64,000 nucleotides of DNA from Myxococcales bacterium (GCA_020633435.1 JACKDP010000001.1:1178001-1242000); one strand, 5' to 3'; counted from the stretch's first letter, positions 1 to 9,246 are shown. Notes: generated by a model not told the origin, from the sequence alone. Translations and numbers: made by a program.

Positions 1-1
1 G

Positions 2-3000
2 GCCCTGACAGTGGCCTGGGGCGTCGGCGGGTGCGCTACGGCCACCGATGTGCAGGACGGGCTCGGCGCCGACGCGCCGAACGCGGACGCCGCAGCGGAC
101 GCCCGGCAGCCGGAGGCAGACGCCATCGCCCCCGCCCCGGCGGCCGACGCCGGCGACGCGCCGGACGCCGCGAGCGCGTGCGCAGCGGCCTGCGATCCCC
201 CGAACCGATGCCAGGCCGATCCGAACGGTCAGCTGGTCTGCACGGGTCGCTGCGATCCCGACGAGCCGCGCTGCCCACCGGGCTTCGACTGTCGACTCAT
301 CACCAACAGTGGCGCCGACGCCACCTGGGAGTGCGCGCCCCGGCCGGATGGACTGTGCGAGCCATGCACCGACGACGCCGACTGCGCCCCGCTGGGCCTG
401 CCGGGTGACCGGTGCCTCGATCTCGACGACGGCCGCTTCTGCGGCAGCGGCTGTGCCGATGGCTTCTGCCGGCGGGGATTCACCTGCGAGGCCGAGCAGT
501 GTCGGCCCGAGGCCGGCACCTGTCTCGCCTGTCAGGACGCCGACGGCGACGGCTACGGGGTCGGCGCCGGGTGCGCGGGCCCCGACTGCGACGACGGCGA
601 CCTGAGCCGAAACGCCGGCGCTGCCGAGCGATGTGACGGCCTCGACAATGACTGCGACGGCGTCGTCGACGAGCCTCCCCTGCCCGCCGCACCCGCCGAG
701 CTGTGTGACGGTCCGGGGGTCTGTGCGGGGAACACAGCGCAGTGCGTCGACGGCGACTGGGCCTGCGCTCGCCCGGTGGAGCACGAGGAGGTCGAGTCGC
801 GCTGCGACGGCCTCGACAATGACTGCAACGGTCGGGTTGATGACCTCCCCGGTCGAGGCGACGCCTGTGAGGCCGGCGAAGGCGCGTGCCGCCGCCCGGG
901 CGTCCTCGTCTGCGAGGCCGAGAGCGGCACGCTGCAGTGCTCGGCCGTGCCCGCGGGTCCCGTCCCCGAGCGCTGCAACGGCATCGACGATGACTGCAAC
1001 GGCCTCGTCGACGACGTCGAGGGATCGGGCGAAGCCTGCAGCGCGGGGGAAGGCGAGTGTCTCGTTCGGGGCGAGCGGCTGTGCCGCGGCGGGCGCCTCG
1101 CCTGCAGCGCCGAGGCGGCAGCGCCACGTCCCGAGGCCTGCGACGGGCGTGACAACGACTGCGATGGGCGCGTCGACGAGGACGTGCCGCCCCCGTGCGA
1201 CGCCGAAGAGGAGCGCTGCAACGGCCTCGACGACGACCAGGACGGTGAGGTCGACGAGGGCCTCGCCCAGGCCTGCGCCAACGCTTGTGGCGGCGGCCGC
1301 CAGGTCTGCCTGGGCGGCGCGTGGGGGGCCTGTGACGCACCGACGCCCGAGGAAGAGCGGTGCAACGGCGCCGACGACGACTGCGACGGCCGCGCGGACG
1401 AGGCCCTCGTGCAGCCCTGCGAGACCGCCTGTGGCGCTGGCGAGAGCCGCTGCGAGGGCGGTGCCTGGTCGGCGTGCGTGGGCCCCGCGGCCCGCCCGGA
1501 GGCCTGCAACGACGTCGACGACGACTGCGATGGACGCACGGACGAGGGCGTCTGCGGAGAGTGCGCGGGGCGCCCGGATGGCGCGCTCGTCGGGGTCGAT
1601 GAGTGGGGCGCCTGCGAAGGCTTCGCCGAGCCCTGCGGCGAGGCGGGCGAGCGACAGCGGCAGCGCCGCGTCTGCCGAGGTGGCGCGGTGGTAGCGGAGG
1701 TCGAGCGGGAGGCCTGCCAGCGCGACACTGACGGCCTGATCCAGGCGGAAGGCGCCTGGGGCGTCTGCGGCGGCTTCGCCGACGCCTGCGACGAGACCGG
1801 CACCGAGGAGCGCGCCGTCACCACCTGCCAGGCCGGCCGCCAGGTCCTCCAGGACGAGCAGCGCCCCTGCCAGCGCGACACCGACGGCAGCATCATCGCC
1901 GCCGGCGCCTGGGGTGCCTGCGGCGGCTTCGCCGACGCTTGCGACGAGACCGGCACCGAGGAGCGCGCCGTCACCACCTGCCAGGCCGGCCGCCAGGTCC
2001 TCCAGGACGAGCAGCGCCCCTGCCAACGCGACACCGACGGCAACATCCTCGCTGCTGGCGCCTGGGGGATCTGTGAGGGCTTCAGCGACGACTGCGACGA
2101 GACCGGCCAGCAGCGCCGTAGCCTCGAGATCTGCCGCGCTGGCCGGCGCGCCTTCGAGGACGAGCAGCGCCCGTGCGGTCGGGACACGGATGGCCAGGTC
2201 GTGGACGTGGGCGCCTGGGGCCCCTGCGGCGGCTTCCGCGACGCCTGCGACGAGTCGGGCACCCAGCAGCGCACCACCGAGGTCTGCGTGGGCGGCCGCG
2301 TCGACTTCCAGGACGAACAGCGAGCCTGCCAGCGCAACACGGACGGGGCGCGCTGTGAAGGGGACGGCACCTGCCAGAACGAGCGGTGCCTCCACCCGGA
2401 CATCTGCAACGGCATCGATGACGACGGCGACGGCTTCATCGACAACCCGGAACCACCGGAGCGTGGGTGCATGTTCTGGATCACGCACCACACGAACTGT
2501 CAGTTCCGCTCCTGGCACGGCGCCTGGCAGGCGGCGACCTCCGCCGAGGAGAGGAACGCCGCGTCGTGTCCGCCCGACCCGAACAACCCCCTCGCTGGCT
2601 GCGGTGGCTGCGCCGTGGCCCAGCGGGTCTGCGGCGTGCCGCCCTACGCGGCCTCCTACAACACCTGCTGGCAGGAGGCCGACGGGAACCGCCTCCGCAC
2701 CTACGTCCGTCCCCAGGCGGCCCAGGGCTTCAACCTGTTGCTGCGGCACTGCTTCAACGCCGGCACCGGCCAGAACTCGTACGTGACGGGGAACACCTGC
2801 GCCTCCCTCGGCGCCGGCTGGGGCGATGGCACGCCGGCGACCATGGGCTACATGGCCACCGTGCAGCCGAACGGCCGGTGGGAGGAGCCGGTCTGGCGCT
2901 ACTACGTCTGCAGCCACCGCAATGCCGACGGCTTCATGAACCACTGGATCACCCGCGACTGCGCGGCGGCCAACCGCGTCCGCACGCTGGGCTGGTCGTT

Positions 3001-3010
3001 CGGCCCCTGA
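2..3010 (+). CDS. MopE-like cysteine-rich lipoprotein, 5' truncated
   Basis: The frame is open from the first in-phase codon, and a lipobox-like V-G-G-C lies about 10 codons in, so the real start is upstream of the window and the protein is probably an outer-membrane lipoprotein. After an Ala/Asp-rich linker, about eight acidic motifs of the type CDGxDNDCDGxVDE occur between roughly 630 and 1560; this is the putative metal-binding motif of MopE-type proteins. Five tandem repeats of about 51 residues follow (about 1600-2360; G-A-W-G-x-C near the start, D-E-Q-R near the end). A last Cys-rich C-terminal domain of about 180 residues (rich in Trp, His and Tyr) is not one I recognise. Surface adhesion or metal binding is an inference; no enzyme motif is seen. 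Confidence 0.85.
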   Translation, partial: ALTVAWGVGGCATATDVQDGLGADAPNADAAADARQPEADAIAPAPAADAGDAPDAASACAAACDPPNRCQADPNGQLVCTGRCDPDEPRCPPGFDCRLITNSGADATWECAPRPDGLCEPCTDDADCAPLGLPGDRCLDLDDGRFCGSGCADGFCRRGFTCEAEQCRPEAGTCLACQDADGDGYGVGAGCAGPDCDDGDLSRNAGAAERCDGLDNDCDGVVDEPPLPAAPAELCDGPGVCAGNTAQCVDGDWACARPVEHEEVESRCDGLDNDCNGRVDDLPGRGDACEAGEGACRRPGVLVCEAESGTLQCSAVPAGPVPERCNGIDDDCNGLVDDVEGSGEACSAGEGECLVRGERLCRGGRLACSAEAAAPRPEACDGRDNDCDGRVDEDVPPPCDAEEERCNGLDDDQDGEVDEGLAQACANACGGGRQVCLGGAWGACDAPTPEEERCNGADDDCDGRADEALVQPCETACGAGESRCEGGAWSACVGPAARPEACNDVDDDCDGRTDEGVCGECAGRPDGALVGVDEWGACEGFAEPCGEAGERQRQRRVCRGGAVVAEVEREACQRDTDGLIQAEGAWGVCGGFADACDETGTEERAVTTCQAGRQVLQDEQRPCQRDTDGSIIAAGAWGACGGFADACDETGTEERAVTTCQAGRQVLQDEQRPCQRDTDGNILAAGAWGICEGFSDDCDETGQQRRSLEICRAGRRAFEDEQRPCGRDTDGQVVDVGAWGPCGGFRDACDESGTQQRTTEVCVGGRVDFQDEQRACQRNTDGARCEGDGTCQNERCLHPDICNGIDDDGDGFIDNPEPPERGCMFWITHHTNCQFRSWHGAWQAATSAEERNAASCPPDPNNPLAGCGGCAVAQRVCGVPPYAASYNTCWQEADGNRLRTYVRPQAAQGFNLLLRHCFNAGTGQNSYVTGNTCASLGAGWGDGTPATMGYMATVQPNGRWEEPVWRYYVCSHRNADGFMNHWITRDCAAANRVRTLGWSFGP
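1613..2360 (+). repeat. 153-nt in-frame tandem repeats inside the MopE-like gene
   Basis: About five copies of a 153-nt (51-codon) unit. The copies beginning near 1766 and 1919 are almost identical at DNA level over more than 120 nt, differing at only a few bases, while the outer copies have diverged. Because the unit is a multiple of three, copy-number change would keep the frame. Confidence 0.85.
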
Positions 3011-3124
3011 CGCCGCAGGGTCAGCCAGCCGCCGACGCGGCTCGATTGCCGCCAGGCCCTCCCGCGAGCACGTCAGATCGGCGACAACCGCCGTCATGTG
3101 CGGAGAACCGACGCAGGAGCGCCC

Positions 3125-3964
3125 ATGACCGCCGCCCGAGCCGTTCCCCTCGCCCTCTTGTTGACCGCCTGCATCGCCGAGCCGGACGACGGCGACGAGC
3201 GCGACGCCGCCGTGTCGAGGCTCGACGCTGCCGTCGACCGGGGACCCCCGCCGCGCTGCGACCTGCCTCGCACCCAGGCCACCACCGTCGACACGCTGCC
3301 CGCCGCCCCCGCGCCCGTCTGCGAGGCCTACCACGCCCCCCGCGCAGTGGGCGTGCGTGTCGAGGGGCCGGACGGCCAGGCCATCGCCATCGAGGACGAG
3401 GAGCTGGGTGACCAGACCTTCCACTTCGGCGGGACCGTCGCCGCGATCCTGCCCGGCGGCGGCTTCACCCTGCGCACGGGCGCGGGCGACTGGACCTTCA
3501 CGCTCACGGTGCCGGAGGGCCTGCCCGTCCCCCTCTTCCCCGTGGGCATGGAGCTGAGCGTGCAGGTCAAGAGCGCCTGGGCATGGGGCTTCTCCAACCT
3601 GGGCATCATCATCTCGGGCGAGCACCCGCTCTTCGCGGCCGACACCGGCCTGACCGGCCTCGTGCCCCGCGGCCTGGCCGTCGACGTGGACCGCGAGGGT
3701 CTGTGCCTGGTCAACGGCGAGGGCTACGACGGTATCGAGCAGTATCGCCTGGCCGTCACCCACACCGGGGGGACGACCCGCCTGCTGCCCGGCGGCTGGG
3801 CCACCCTGCCCATGGCGGATGGCTACCCGCTCGCCTTCACCAACCTGATGAGCCACCAGCCGCCGTGGACGGATGACTACTGGAACTACGCCTGGGTGGC
3901 CTATGCCATCCAGTGCGGGCCGGCCGCGGAGCCCAGCCTCCCCGACGCGGGTGTGGCACCCTGA
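3125..3964 (+). CDS. Predicted lipoprotein, unknown function (279 aa)
   Basis: The ATG at 3125 follows a GGAG sequence and gives a short signal peptide ending in the lipobox L-T-A-C at about residue 16; an upstream in-frame GTG at 3098 would bury this signal. After an acidic, Asp/Ala-rich linker, the protein has a conserved-looking all-beta region (alternating Gly and hydrophobic residues, residues about 65-190). Only three further cysteines are present, so it differs from its Cys-rich neighbours. I do not recognise the family. It lies 114 nt after the MopE-like gene on the same strand and may be transcribed with it. An envelope-exposed lipoprotein is the safest reading. Confidence 0.75.
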   Translation: MTAARAVPLALLLTACIAEPDDGDERDAAVSRLDAAVDRGPPPRCDLPRTQATTVDTLPAAPAPVCEAYHAPRAVGVRVEGPDGQAIAIEDEELGDQTFHFGGTVAAILPGGGFTLRTGAGDWTFTLTVPEGLPVPLFPVGMELSVQVKSAWAWGFSNLGIIISGEHPLFAADTGLTGLVPRGLAVDVDREGLCLVNGEGYDGIEQYRLAVTHTGGTTRLLPGGWATLPMADGYPLAFTNLMSHQPPWTDDYWNYAWVAYAIQCGPAAEPSLPDAGVAP

Positions 3965-4106
3965 CCCCTCGTCGCCGCCCTGGCATGCGGCTTCCCTGTT
4001 GCGCATCTGACTGCTCCGCGGCACGCTCATCGGTATCGGACCGACGACAGGGCGTCGTCGGTCGGTATGCGACAGCGCTTTGGCGCCCCCACAGGAGCAG
4101 GGCAAC

Positions 4107-4448
4107 ATGCTGCGTCTCTCTCTGGCCGTTCCGTTCATCGTCGCGACCATGGCTTGCACGACTCCGCAGCCGCCCTCCGTCGCAGGCCGGCCGGAAGTGC
4201 TCAAGGTGCCGGTACTCGAAAATCCTGATGCGATCTGGGTGGTCAGACCGGTGCGAATGGTCCGCCAGAACGGCGCCCGTCGACATCCCTCCGACCTGAC
4301 ACACTACGGCCTCTTCGCCTGCTACCGCTCGCCCACCGCGGCGCCTCCACAGTGCTACCTGGCCGAAGTGGCCGGGCAGAAGGCCCACCTGGTATGGCCT
4401 GACAATCCCGAGGCCTACGAACTGGGAAGCGACCGCAAGGCCCAGTAG
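4107..4448 (+). CDS. Small predicted lipoprotein (113 aa)
   Basis: The ATG at 4107 is chosen because AGGAG lies at 4093-4097 and the resulting N-terminus is a classic lipoprotein signal ending V-A-T-M-A-C near residue 14. The rest is a small globular domain of about 95 residues with two further Cys and several aromatic residues (a T-H-Y-G-L-F-A-C segment in the middle). It resembles no family I can name. It is followed 10 nt later by a hairpin and then by a convergent small membrane protein gene, so it probably forms its own transcript. Confidence 0.65.
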   Translation: MLRLSLAVPFIVATMACTTPQPPSVAGRPEVLKVPVLENPDAIWVVRPVRMVRQNGARRHPSDLTHYGLFACYRSPTAAPPQCYLAEVAGQKAHLVWPDNPEAYELGSDRKAQ

Positions 4449-4457
4449 GGCCCGCCC

Positions 4458-4476
4458 GCCAGCGCCCCACGCTGGC
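4458..4476. terminator. Terminator-like hairpin between convergent genes
   Basis: Perfect 7-bp stem (GCCAGCG at 4458-4464 with CGCTGGC at 4470-4476) and a 5-nt loop, 10 nt past the stop of the small lipoprotein gene and before the end of the convergent membrane-protein gene. There is no U-tract on either strand, so it is a stem-loop rather than a textbook intrinsic terminator. Confidence 0.4.
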
Positions 4477-4513
4477 TCCCAGCCCGTCGGTGCCAGCGTC
4501 GCGGGCGAGCCCC

Positions 4514-4666
4514 CTACGTCCGGCAGCCGATGGCCGCGATCAACACCCCGAGCGGTCCCAGAAACAGCCCGAGCACCATGCCCAGCGACTTCTTCGCGTC
4601 GCTCGAGACCGCCCGGCCGAGGGCGGCGCACGCCACCACGCTGATGAGGAGGATGATGAGCTCCAT
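4514..4666 (-). CDS. Tiny membrane protein (50 aa)
   Basis: A 50-codon frame with an ATG at 4666 preceded by GGGAG seven nt upstream. The product is two hydrophobic segments (residues about 2-16 and 28-46) separated by a short charged loop containing S-S-D-A-K-K; the second segment carries a Gly/Pro-rich L-G-P-L-G pattern common in small bacterial inner-membrane proteins. The function is unknown. The good ribosome-binding site and clean membrane profile are why I treat it as real despite its size. Confidence 0.6.
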   Translation of the reverse strand: MELIILLISVVACAALGRAVSSDAKKSLGMVLGLFLGPLGVLIAAIGCRT

Positions 4667-4856
4667 GACATTGCTCCCGATGGCAGTCTCATGCTGCCGC
4701 TTGCGTGCCCATGACAGGTCGCGCCTGCTCCGGCGACCCGCCGCCGGTCCGTCAGGCGGCCCGGTGGACCCAAGGTAGCGGGCCCGCCAGACGTTGCAAT
4801 GGCCTGTTTGGTGGGGTAGTCCTCTGTGGACCAGTGGGCGGGAGGGCTGATCCACC

Positions 4857-5834
4857 ATGGGCGAACGCTTTGGGTTGTTGCGGGCCTTGCTGCCCGTCGT
4901 GGCGGGCATCTTCGGCGGCCGATCGTATGGCTGGCAGGAAGTGGCCGAGGCCACCGGGCTCCAGGAAGGGCAGGCGCGGCGCATCTGGCGCGTCCTCGTC
5001 GAGGCCCTGGAGCTGGACGAGCACCAGGACGGCAACCGCAAGGTGGCGGCCTTGCGATCGTCGCCCGCCCCCATCACCCCCGACCTCGAGGGGCTGGTGG
5101 CCATCGCCTTCGCCGACCAGCTCATGACCGTCTTCAAGGACACCGAGATCCACCAGCGCTGGCGGGCGCTGGCCGACCAGGCTCACCAGAGCGCCGGCCC
5201 CCGAGCCCGGGCGACCTTCGAGAAGCTCGGCAACGGTCTCGTCTTCCTGCCCGGACCCCGCACGGTGCTGAGCCCGGTGCGCAACACCATCAGCGAGGTC
5301 CTCGACGCGCTGCTGACCCATCACCACCTCGCCATCCGCTACGGCAGCGCGGCCACCGCCCGCGACGAGGTCGTCGAGCCGTGGTCGCTGGTCCTCAGCT
5401 CCGGCTCCCTGTACCTGCTCGGGCGCCGCCGCGACGAAGACCGCGCCCGCCTGTGGAAGCTCGAGCGCATCCAGCGCTGTGGTCGCCTGCGCGACGCGCC
5501 CTTCGAGCCGCCGAGTCGCTTCCGGTTCGACGGAGCGCGCTTCTTCGACGACGCCTTCGGCGTCTGGGTCCATGAGGGCGACGAGCCCTGCGAGGTCCGC
5601 CTCCGGTTCACCGGCGGCATCGCCGAGTACGTCGCTGACACGACCTGGCATCGCACCGAGCGCAAGCAGACCCACCCGGACGGCACCGTCGAGCTGCGGC
5701 TGATGGTGACGCACAACCCGGAGCTGGAGCGATGGATCCTGGGCTTCGGGGAGGCCTGCGAGGTGCTGGCGCCGGAGGAACTGCGGGCGAGCATCCGCGA
5801 CCGGCACGCGGCGGCGGCGCGACGGTACGCGTGA
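4857..5834 (+). CDS. WYL-domain transcriptional regulator (325 aa)
   Basis: Start ATG 4857 follows GGGAGG at 4841-4846. The N-terminal 65 residues look like a winged-helix DNA-binding domain (Y-G-W-Q-E-V-A-E-A-T-G-L then a second helix). A WYL-like ligand-sensing domain follows from about residue 160: H-H-H-L-A-I-R-Y at its start, then P-W-S-L-V-L-S-S-G-S-L-Y-L-L-G-R and a Lys-Leu-Glu-Arg-Ile strand. The C-terminal region (about 240-320) resembles the WCX extension, ending in a W-I-L-G-F-G strand and helix. WYL proteins often regulate phage-defence and DNA-damage loci by binding nucleic-acid ligands. It converges with the gene at 5841-7253, only 6 nt away, which may be its functional partner. 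Confidence 0.85.
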   Translation: MGERFGLLRALLPVVAGIFGGRSYGWQEVAEATGLQEGQARRIWRVLVEALELDEHQDGNRKVAALRSSPAPITPDLEGLVAIAFADQLMTVFKDTEIHQRWRALADQAHQSAGPRARATFEKLGNGLVFLPGPRTVLSPVRNTISEVLDALLTHHHLAIRYGSAATARDEVVEPWSLVLSSGSLYLLGRRRDEDRARLWKLERIQRCGRLRDAPFEPPSRFRFDGARFFDDAFGVWVHEGDEPCEVRLRFTGGIAEYVADTTWHRTERKQTHPDGTVELRLMVTHNPELERWILGFGEACEVLAPEELRASIRDRHAAAARRYA

Positions 5835-5840
5835 GCCGGA

Positions 5841-7253
5841 TCAGAAGACGTGGCGGATGATGTCGGCCGCGGTGTTCAACCCGGTTCGCTGGTCGGAGGG
5901 CGTCCCAGCCACCGTAAAGACGTAGCGCTGATCCCCCTGGAAGATCAGCTTCTCGTGGCTCCCCCCTGGCACCATGGAGAAGCCGAGCTGGCTGAGGCGG
6001 CTCCGATCTCGACCGCCAAGACCCCGAAATCCCTTGGGAAATATCTGCTTGATCTCCTTTGCCCGGAGCTCGGGCTCAAGCTGACCCTTCTCATCGTGGC
6101 GCTTGAGCACGGCCAACACGATGTGCTGCCGTCGGCTGTCTGGCTCCAGGTTGCCCAGCGACCTGCGAAGCGCCAGCAGCAGCTGGTGCTTGCGCTCGTT
6201 CGGGTAGGCATCCTCCTCGTCGATGTCGGTCAGCAGGCCGTCACTGGTCGCGATCTGCTGCCGAAGACGTCCGACCTCGGCCTCCAGGCGACGAATCTCG
6301 GCGTCCGACTCGGCCTGGTCGCGGTCCCAGGCCTGCTCGGCCTGGGCGTAGTCCTGCATCCACTCCTCGGCGGTTCGCTGGGTCTCTTCGGCGACCGCGG
6401 CCAGGTGCCGCCGGGCGATCAGAGCGCGGTCGATGGCCTGCCACGTCGTCTCCCGGAGGGGGCGACGGTTGAGGAGGGCCTTGCGGATGCGAAACCGCAG
6501 GTCCCTGCCCATCTGGTCAGCGTCCCGGTAGTCACGGGGACGGAGGATCACGCGGGCAGCCGAGTGATCCGGCCAGAAGATCCCCACGGTGCCACCATCC
6601 GGGTTGAGGCCGTACGTCGGCTCGCGCAGGCGCGCCGCGAACGAGCGCGAGGGCTCCACGACGACGTGAGCCAGGCCCGCGAGGAACCGGGCCAGGCGCT
6701 CGGGGTCGAGGACGACGCCCCGGGCATCCTGGCTCAGGTACACCACAGGCAGCCGGTTGCCGGCCTGGCCGAGCAGCAACCGCGCCGCCACCGGAAGCTG
6801 GTGCTCGACCAGCTCGTGGGGACGGTCCTGGAGCGCCAGCTCCCCGTCCGTGCCAGCCGCCTCGCGGATGAGGCTCCGGATGACGTACGGCACCTTGGGA
6901 TCGGGGAGATGGGGCAGCACGTCCATCGACTCCACGCGCACCCGAACCGCGCAGGTCGACTGGTCGCCCGCCAGGTGACCGACCAGCTCGCCCGTCCACT
7001 CCCGGCGCTCCTTGTCGACGTAGCTGTAGCGAAAGCCCACCCGCGCGCTGCCGTCGGGCTCGGTGAGCTGCGTCGCCACGACCCGGGTGCCGTGCACGAC
7101 CTCCTCGACCAGCTCGCCGTCCAGTGGCCAGCGCATGTCTTCCTCCGTGACCGCGTGGTGCTGGCTACCCACCAGCCAGGTGCGCGCATGTTGCAGGAGG
7201 TCTCGCGGCTGCAACGCAGCATGGAGGGGGATCTCGGTCGCGAATCTGATCAT
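5841..7253 (-). CDS. Coiled-coil protein with HicA-like C-terminal domain
   Basis: 470 residues from ATG 7253. Three parts are visible. Residues 1-270 form a globular region I do not recognise, with strands of the type W-P-L-D-G-E-L-V and G-I-F-W-P-D-H. Residues about 275-345 are strongly heptad-like (many Glu, Arg, Gln, Ala), predicting a coiled coil. Residues about 415-470 carry a GFxMVxGGSHEK segment (His433), then a Tyr-Val-Phe-Thr-Val strand and a final T-G-L-N-T-A-A-D-I helix, resembling the dsRBD-like fold and Gly-Ser-His signature of HicA-type RNA-binding toxins. Third-position GC appears lower than in the neighbouring lipoprotein genes. A role in RNA targeting or defence with the neighbouring WYL protein is inference. 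Confidence 0.6.
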   Translation of the reverse strand: MIRFATEIPLHAALQPRDLLQHARTWLVGSQHHAVTEEDMRWPLDGELVEEVVHGTRVVATQLTEPDGSARVGFRYSYVDKERREWTGELVGHLAGDQSTCAVRVRVESMDVLPHLPDPKVPYVIRSLIREAAGTDGELALQDRPHELVEHQLPVAARLLLGQAGNRLPVVYLSQDARGVVLDPERLARFLAGLAHVVVEPSRSFAARLREPTYGLNPDGGTVGIFWPDHSAARVILRPRDYRDADQMGRDLRFRIRKALLNRRPLRETTWQAIDRALIARRHLAAVAEETQRTAEEWMQDYAQAEQAWDRDQAESDAEIRRLEAEVGRLRQQIATSDGLLTDIDEEDAYPNERKHQLLLALRRSLGNLEPDSRRQHIVLAVLKRHDEKGQLEPELRAKEIKQIFPKGFRGLGGRDRSRLSQLGFSMVPGGSHEKLIFQGDQRYVFTVAGTPSDQRTGLNTAADIIRHVF

Positions 7254-7392
7254 CTCTCTGCCCTCTGCCCGGGGGGCGTCCAGTCGCCCCGCTCCAGTGT
7301 AGCGCCCCGATCAGATTTGGTGGCCATCGACCGCCTCGCTGGCGCAGGATGCGCCGCGAACCAGCCCGGGCGCGGCCCGGCCAGGAGAACCG
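7254..7392. promoter_or_regulatory. Divergent intergenic region
   Basis: 139 nt between the minus-strand HicA-like gene and the plus-strand MopE-like gene, locally AT-richer than its surroundings. It must hold both promoters; no clear -35/-10 pair or palindrome could be assigned by eye. Confidence 0.35.
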
Positions 7393-9243
7393 ATGCGACG
7401 TGGGTGGTGGGTGCTGGCCCTGGCGGTGCTGGCGGGGTGTGATGATGCGGGGCCGGCCGGGTCTGGCGACGCGACCGACTGCCGCAACGCGGCGCAGACG
7501 TGTGCGCCGGGCTTCGAGTGCGTGGCCGTGGGCGCGGCGTGGGAGTGCGTCCGGGGCGGGGGCATCGACGCCGGGCCGGCCGACGCAGCCTCCGTGCGCG
7601 ACGCGGAGCCCGACGCGGCGTCGGATGCGGCGCTCGCCGACGCCGCCCTGCCAGACGCAGGGCCGTCGGCTCGTCCAGGCGGGCCCTGCGGTGACGACCT
7701 CCCCTGTGTCGACGGTGAGTGCCGCGATGACCTGCCCGGCGGCTTCTGCCGGGTACCCTGCCAGGACGACGCGGTCTGTGGTCCCGACGCGGTGTGCTCG
7801 TCCGGGGGGTCGTGTCGGACGCGCTGCGACGACCTCGGCTGTCGCCGCGGCTGGGCGTGCGATGGCCGCGACGAGCCGGCCGTGTGTCGCCCCGACTGCA
7901 ACGAGATCGCCTGTGGCAATGGCGACCTCTGCAACCCCGACTCGGGGCTCTGCGAGCCCGCGCCGGTCTGCGTCCCCGAGACGTGCAATGAGAAGGATGA
8001 TGACTGCGATGGCATGCTCGACGAGGGCGTGCAGAACGCCTGCGGCGGCTGCGGCGACGTCCCCGAAGAGACCTGCAACGGGCGCGATGATGACTGCGAT
8101 GGCACCGTGGACGAGACGGTGCTGAATGCCTGCGGGGCCTGCGGCGATGTCCCCGAGGAGGCGTGCAACGACGTCGACGATGACTGCGATGGGGAGGTCG
8201 ATGAGGGGCTGCGCAACGCCTGTGGTGCCTGCGGCCCGGCCCTGGCCGAGCTCTGCAATGACATCGACGATGACTGCGATGGCACCGTCGACGAGGGCGC
8301 CCGGAACGCCTGCGGTGACTGCGGCCCGCCGGCCGCTGAGGTCTGCGACGGCGTGGACGCCGACTGTGATGGCACGGTGGACGAGGACGCCCCCTGCGCC
8401 GCCGGCCAGATCTGCCTCGAAGGTCGGTGCCGGCAGCCGCGCAGCGTCCCCGGCGGCCCCTGCCGGGTGGACGATGACTGCGCGGCGGGCCAGTGCGACG
8501 CCGATCCCATCTTCCCCGGCGGCTGGTGCGTGGTGGACTGCGCCCGCGACGCCGACTGCGGCGCCGACGCCGCCTGCATCGACGTCGGCGCGCTCGCCTG
8601 CCTGGAGCGCTGCGGCGGGGGCGTCGACTGCCGCCCGGGCTGGGTCTGCTACGAAGACGACGGCGTCTGCTTCCCCTCGTGCCAGAACATCGGCTGCGGC
8701 GCCGGCTACCTCTGCGGCGCCGATGGCTTCTGCGCCATCCCCATCCTGAACATCACGGTGACGCAGGTCTTCTTGAGCCCCGGCGTCAGCGATGGCAGCG
8801 CGTGGGATGGCTTCAGCAACGTCGGCCGCGCTGACTTCGAGGCCGCCGCCGCCGCGGCGCTCTCGGGCAACCTGGCGAGCCTGACCGCCGTCGCAGCCCA
8901 GTTCGCCAACGCGGCCTACGCGCCGCCCGATCCCTTCGGCACCGCCACGCTGCTCCAGGGTCCCATCAGCCGGTCCCTGAACCTGGCCGAGATCCAGGAC
9001 ACCTACTCCCCGCAGTGGGGCGGCATCTCGTGGCGCGTGGCCCTCGACCCCGCCGCCGACACCCGCGTCCGCATCAGCCTGACGGACGCCGACCTGGCCA
9101 ACGACGATCCCATCGGCACCGTCGAGGTGGGCCAGGCGGATCTCATCGCGGCCCAGGCCGCGGGCCGCGTCTTCCCCGTCGCGACGGTGAACCAGGGCAA
9201 CGGCCACATCATCGCGGTGGCCATCAGCGTCCGCGCCGAGTAG
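7393..9243 (+). CDS. MopE-like cysteine-rich lipoprotein with C2-like C-terminus
   Basis: 616 residues. The signal peptide ends V-L-A-G-C at residue about 16, so it is a lipoprotein. An Asp/Ala-rich linker follows, then a Cys-rich block. Next come about six tandem units of about 33 residues (about 7970-8400), each carrying C-N-x-x-D-D-D-C-D-G-x-x-D-E plus an N-A-C-G-x-C-G spacer; this is the MopE-type putative metal-binding motif, rich in Asp. A second Cys-rich block precedes a Cys-free C-terminal domain (residues about 450-616) with an I-T-V-T-Q-V-F-L-S strand and a D-D-P-I-G-T-V-E-V strand near the end, compatible with a C2-like beta-sandwich. It is a surface or secreted binding protein by inference. 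Confidence 0.85.
   Translation: MRRGWWVLALAVLAGCDDAGPAGSGDATDCRNAAQTCAPGFECVAVGAAWECVRGGGIDAGPADAASVRDAEPDAASDAALADAALPDAGPSARPGGPCGDDLPCVDGECRDDLPGGFCRVPCQDDAVCGPDAVCSSGGSCRTRCDDLGCRRGWACDGRDEPAVCRPDCNEIACGNGDLCNPDSGLCEPAPVCVPETCNEKDDDCDGMLDEGVQNACGGCGDVPEETCNGRDDDCDGTVDETVLNACGACGDVPEEACNDVDDDCDGEVDEGLRNACGACGPALAELCNDIDDDCDGTVDEGARNACGDCGPPAAEVCDGVDADCDGTVDEDAPCAAGQICLEGRCRQPRSVPGGPCRVDDDCAAGQCDADPIFPGGWCVVDCARDADCGADAACIDVGALACLERCGGGVDCRPGWVCYEDDGVCFPSCQNIGCGAGYLCGADGFCAIPILNITVTQVFLSPGVSDGSAWDGFSNVGRADFEAAAAAALSGNLASLTAVAAQFANAAYAPPDPFGTATLLQGPISRSLNLAEIQDTYSPQWGGISWRVALDPAADTRVRISLTDADLANDDPIGTVEVGQADLIAAQAAGRVFPVATVNQGNGHIIAVAISVRAE
7972..8400 (+). repeat. Tandem MopE-type repeats (about 100 nt each)
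   Basis: Roughly six in-frame copies of a unit of about 33 codons, strongly conserved at nucleotide level around the gatgatgactgcgatgg core. The repetition suggests expansion by slippage or unequal recombination. Confidence 0.75.
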
Positions 9244-9246
9244 CCC

